Of a DNA stretch of 64,000 nt, positions 60,201 through 64,000 are shown in pieces (within the stretch, counting starts at the first letter, position 1; each line of letters begins with the position of its first letter). Position numbers and translations under genes: made by a program. The notes under the pieces are model-generated. The model did no database searches. It was not told where the DNA came from and was given only the letters and a program-made list of their open reading frames with translations. The stretch comes from Branchiostoma floridae (Eukaryota > Chordata > Leptocardii > Amphioxiformes > Branchiostomatidae). The stretch is taken from contig NW_023365704.1 in assembly GCF_000003815.2 (NCBI RefSeq), positions 181,742 through 245,741 on the forward strand. The letters are read 5' to 3'.

Positions 60201-62960
60201 CCCGGTCTGAATAGGGTTAAGCTAAGGGCACAACCCGCCGTACGTGCAACTGCGTGGTGTCTACGTGCCGATACGTGGGCAATTTTTTGGGATCCGTAAG
60301 TGGTAAGTACCTCCTCCGAACGAAATCGTACGGAATCCAACGGATTTGGGAGCACGTAGACACGCCGTAAAACTCTACGAGCATGTGAACCTTATCTGCC
60401 ATCGGGCTGCGAATTCACCCCCCGTACGAGCCAGTACGGGCGACGCGCGTGCCTCCTTCAGCGAATAAGGACACCGTACGTGCGCAGCAAGAGCCATAGA
60501 TAACACTAAGTGACATTTTCAAGACATCCCCAGAAGTCCTCAGCCTAACTAGGATCATACCTTGAGGGGGACGCAAGAGTTTAAGCGTGCGCCTAAACCC
60601 ACGCGATAAATATAAAACAAGATTTTAAACCGGTGTGACAGCGTTCTCGCCCCCCCGTGATCTCGCCCCCCCGGGGGCGAAATCACTAGCGATCTCGCCC
60701 TCCCCGGCTAGTGATCTCGCCCCCCTCCCTCGCCCCCCTTTAGCGATTTCGCCCCCCCCCCCCCCCAGAGCAGCTGGTTACTACATATTACAGGTGCGCT
60801 ACCTGGTACTATACTGCACCTGGCTGGGGAGTAACGTATATGGTGTGTTACCTGGTACCTATATGGCACCTTATTACCGTACCGTGAGATGTCATACCTC
60901 GAAAGCCGATACTATATTGTTCGGTGGAAACATGACATTGAAATGAAAAAGACAATTTTTGCAGCTCAGATGGCATAAAAACAGTGCTACTGCGAACGTA
61001 TAAATGAACACCGTCTATGGTACGGAATATGTCAGCTATATGTTTTCAATTCGTCACAGTGTTTTCTTTCTTGTGCTGGAAACATTTCCAAAGCACTAAC
61101 AAAAACACACGTGAATAATAGTTTCTCATTATAAACACTATCTACGCGCAAGTTGATATAGCTGTTGCTAAATGCTACACAAACACTGGTAAAGTACCAG
61201 TCTTAAGAAACACTGGTAAATGCATCAGTTCCTAAATACTAGAAAAAAAAAACAGTCATGTCTGAGGTGAAGATATCCCTTGGCCATTTGCATATACCAA
61301 AATGTGCGTTATTCTAATCAATACCTAATATTTGCATAATTAATAAAGACATTACATAGTTCTTTTGTGGTCACTTCATGGTAGAGACTTCATATTGGAG
61401 ATATATAGGTTGCTTGAGGACAGGTGAATACTATGAAATACATCTTATGTCAAGACTCAGGTATATGCAATAATGGGAATACAAGGGACCCAACCCTCCT
61501 TGTCTGAAACAAGTTCAACTATCTTATTACCATGTAATTACGTTAATATTGATACTATGAATGGAGTTATGTATCAAACTCGTGTACTTATATCATTCTG
61601 AAACTGTATTTTGTGATTTATACCAATCAACTTCTAAAATGTCATGTAAACCCGTTTTTTTTAGTGGGGGGGCGAAATCGCTAAAGGGGGGCGAGGTAGG
61701 GGGGCGAGATCACTAGCCGGGGAGGGCGAGATCACTAGTGATTTCGCCCCGGGGGGGCGAGATCGCTAGTGATTTCGCCCCCGGGGGGGCGAGATCACGG
61801 GGGGGGGGGCTAGATCGCTGTCACACTTGGCATAAAAGTCTTCTTTTGCACAACCAGTTTTTCTCACCTGCTGACGTTTTGATGACTGTCAGACATCTTC
61901 CTCAGAGCTTAAAACTGGAGTTCTTCTTCTCGCCGCTATATGTAGCCGATGTGAGAACGTTATCCCAAACGTGGCACAGCCTGAGCAACGTTTGGGATAG
62001 TGTTCTCGCCGCAAAAGCGCCACCTACACTCTAAATATTTCATAGGGGTATACCGGTATGAGGTCGCCGAACTCTATTTTTTGTCGACGCCGGTGAGTCC
62101 GGTAACCGTATAGTGTGCGTTCGTTTGTCAAGAATGCCCGGAATTGTACAGGCATGTAAGGAATTTATATTCCACGCGTGCGTAGGTACATCTGCTGGAC
62201 TGAACCATTACCTCCATAGGTAGGCTTTTCAGTCGCAGGGCTCACACTGTCATTAGGTGCGCACGGTGGTGTAAGTACTCGCAGCAATTTTTGACTGATC
62301 GTCGTGTAAAACTGAGAAATGGTGTTCAGGAACAGGATGCGACCCACAATTTTGAAAAGAAATGACGTATTTGGTGGAGAAGTCGCCGAGGCAGAGAGGT
62401 AGGACAGCGTCCTATTGTCTGAGTCCCAGGAATCGGGACAGGCATTCCAAGACGTCTGGAATTACACAGGTCCCAGACAGGATAACAAGAGGTCAGAGTT
62501 ACTGGATAGCAGGACAGAGGTCGACAGCCCATCCATCAAGTACCTAGTTAGGACCTTGTTAGCACTTGACAGGCGGTAAACTGAGCCAGTGGAAAGACGA
62601 ATAGTAAAACACACCAACAACAGCAAATGTACAATTCAATATACTAGTATATAAACCATACCTCCGTCGCCATGGCAATGCATTTTCATTGCCACACTTT
62701 TCTTTAATTTTATCTACCAGAATCATGCCGGGTGGGAGATGGAAAATCCTACCGAGGAACAGTGTCTGTGACGGAAACAGGCAGGACGTGTCAACGCTGG
62801 GACCGTTGGAAACCGCATCCACACGACAGGACACCCGCTAAGTATCCGTCATCCGGACTGGAGCGGAACTACTGCCGGAACCCAACCGGTTTGCCCTACG
62901 TTTGGTGCTACACCACGGATCCTAGAAAGAGATGGGAGTATTGTGACGTACCATTATGCG
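57286..62960 (+). CDS. secreted discoidin-kringle protein, 5' part (partial)
   Basis: Exons are 57286-57445, 58606-59022 and 62721-62960, all joined in phase 1; the last donor (GTAAGG at 62961) shows the gene continues beyond the window. Residues 1-21 are a signal peptide (ending SSQA). Residues ~58-190 are an F5/8 type C (discoidin, galactose-binding-like) domain with W..DLAAPRTLNSIAVNKYG, FTLQKS, TARYWKFLITRTHSGW and LNLYG. Residues 195-272 are a complete kringle with six cysteines, RNYCRNP, WCYTTDP and EYCDVPLC. Phase-1 module borders are typical of shuffled extracellular domains. Discoidin plus kringle is found in several metazoan secreted or membrane proteins, but the full architecture and role cannot be told from this part. 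The large intron 2 is filled with repeats. Confidence 0.88.
57479..57975 (+). repeat. ~480-bp dispersed repeat, copy 2
   Basis: TAGGCCACAGCAAGTAAAT, ACAAGATGGCTAAATTTTC, ACTGGTATCACTTACCAAG and AAAATTAATGAGCGCG match 49350-49825 in order. It lies in intron 1 of the discoidin-kringle gene. Confidence 0.65.
59873..60164 (+). repeat. ~290-bp dispersed repeat, copy 2
   Basis: Matches 8499-8790 along its length (CATTGATGTTGGTATTGGCAA ... AAGTGGAGGGCCTCAAAA). It is followed by a CCCCCCCCGATCCTGGGATG tract and a palindromic block (GTGTCTACGTGC at ~60259, GCACGTAGACAC at ~60353). Confidence 0.75.
60633..61826. mobile_element. 1.2-kb foldback element with GC-rich GATCTCGCCCC arms
   Basis: Starts GTGTGACAGCG and ends CGCTGTCACAC. 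Arms of ~135-160 bp on both sides are built from alternating GTGATCTCGCCCC and GGGGCGAAATCACTAG modules, so each arm is itself palindromic and the two arms are inverse to each other. The interior is AT-rich and non-coding. Predicted Pro-rich frames in the left arm are artefacts. Confidence 0.8.
61848..62065. repeat. mixed short repeats
   Basis: CTTCTTTTGCACAACCAGTTTTTCTCACC also occurs at 49900-49926. A hairpin with GAGAACGTTATCCCAAACG / CGTTTGGGATAGTGTTCTC arms lies at ~61951-62009, followed by a GGTATGAGGTCGCCGAACTCT element end. Confidence 0.55.
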
Positions 62961-63024
62961 GTAAGGTTTGATTCTGTAACCTTATATACATGTAGGTGCT
63001 GATGTTGGTTCTGTGTTGATGATA

Positions 63025-63533
63025 CAGTCAAATCTGTCTATAGCGGCCACTCAAGAGACTGGAGAAATGTGGCCACTATAGACAGGTGGCCACTATAAAG
63101 AAAATGCTGATCAATTGACCACGAGCAGTAAGTTACACATGATTTCAGTACTCACAATCTTTCTCACCGAGTAGCATTGTCACGATCGTCTCAAAATTCA
63201 ACTTACCCTGCCAATGTCAAATCTACCGAAATGATTGATATCGCCATGCGGAATGTTTGTAAATTCGCCGACAAAGTCTTGCACTACGGTTTTAACCATA
63301 CGCAGGGTGACATACGGCCGCTATATGACCGCAATATTCATGCATGCGCAGTGTTTCTGTATCTACGCATACGGGATCGGAACTTGTGTAGCCGTAGCCG
63401 CGTTGGACAGGTGGCCGCTATAGACTATTTCGTAATGCCTAGGCTAATGGGAAAAATCCAAGGGACCAAAAAAAGCGACCGCAATGGCCAGGTGGTTGCT
63501 ATGCAAAGGTGGCCGCTAATACAGGTTTGACTG
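63025..63533. mobile_element. 509-bp pogo-type MITE, copy 2
   Basis: CAGTCAAATCTGTCTATAGC at the left and CTAATACAGGTTTGACTG at the right, flanked by TA (63023-63024, 63534-63535). The interior matches 15889-16377 (GTGGCCACTATA, AATCCAAGGGACC). Confidence 0.8.
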
Positions 63534-64000
63534 TACATTAATATCACATGATTCGACATGAATTTAACTTACCGTATTTTCTCGAATAATGTACGCACCC
63601 CTGATTTGGGGCAGGTCTTTGACAGATCTGTGGGACTGAAAGGTAAATTGGAAAAACTCAAATATAGTACTCACCCCTTCTCCACCAATTTTGAATAGAC
63701 ATAAACATTTTCCCCAGGCTATTTTGCATACACCACAACTGTCAGTCTCTACAAAGTGCCTGTTTCAACTTATGAAAATCACTGAGAATGAACTGGTGGA
63801 TCAAATAAGCCAGTACATCTAATTGGAATAAACAGTTGAACAAATTGTCAGTCACTTACTCATAAGGTTTGTATGCAAATATCACTCTTATGTAAATCAT
63901 GTTTAGACAATTCCTTTTGTAAGATAATACCAATGTGTATGTTTTGGATACTTCCTAGAAGTGTATCTACATCTCGCTCCATTTTTAGGCTCTTTTATCA
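63534..64000. other. intron of the discoidin-kringle gene, no exon seen
   Basis: Contains TTACCGTATTTTCTCGAATAATG followed by GCACCCC, resembling the end of another dispersed element. No further kringle or protease exon was found before the window ends. Confidence 0.4.

Noticed and set aside
60635-60780. Proline/alanine-rich protein-coding exon
   Set aside because: It is the translation of the GC-rich arm of a foldback element and is mirrored at the other arm.

Overview
The window reads as nuclear DNA of an invertebrate deuterostome, most likely a lancelet (Branchiostoma). Genes are split by GT-AG introns, the gene content is metazoan (METTL27-like, MRPS26, TRIM, MSP130-like, discoidin-kringle, TNFR/EGF-like), and introns and intergenic DNA are packed with short inverted-repeat transposons, tRNA-derived SINEs and microsatellites. 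A 456-base run of N shows this is a draft assembly. The species is inferred from style and content, not proven.

Layout, left to right. 1-1558: last three exons of a METTL27-like methyltransferase (+). 1559-9146: intergenic DNA with several MITEs, one nested in another. 9147-13117: a secreted multidomain protein (+) whose last exon carries TNFR/EGF-type cysteine modules and three tandem ~147-residue repeats of a domain I cannot name. Its first intron carries tandem copies of its own splice acceptor plus exon start, and its second intron hosts an antisense flavin-monooxygenase-like terminal exon. 14901-24591: MRPS26 (-), convergent with the previous gene. Its 7.3-kb first intron is a transposon nest: a hairpin array, a TTAA-flanked foldback element, and a TTAA-type element encoding a Mutator-like transposase (one frameshift) and an intact I-PpoI-like His-Me finger nuclease.

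24592-28847: a subterminal-repeat DNA element and a 113-bp satellite. 28848-31375: a RING/B-box/B-box/coiled-coil TRIM protein (+). Its intron contains the assembly gap and a large palindrome with an inverted partial copy of its own second exon. 31376-38694: intergenic, with small palindromic elements and a perfect 33-bp hairpin. 38729-45008: a complete ten-exon MSP130-like GPI-anchored glycoprotein (+). 45009-57285: intergenic DNA with a SINE flanked by a target-site duplication and interrupted by a MITE, a dead LINE fragment, minisatellites and dispersed repeats. 57286-62960 and beyond: 5' part of a secreted discoidin-kringle protein (+), running off the window.

The host genes do not form an operon or pathway. 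Two are secreted or surface multidomain proteins, one is a mitoribosomal protein and one a probable ubiquitin ligase. The unusual biology is mostly in the mobile DNA (transposase plus homing-type nuclease) and in the triple-repeat secreted protein.
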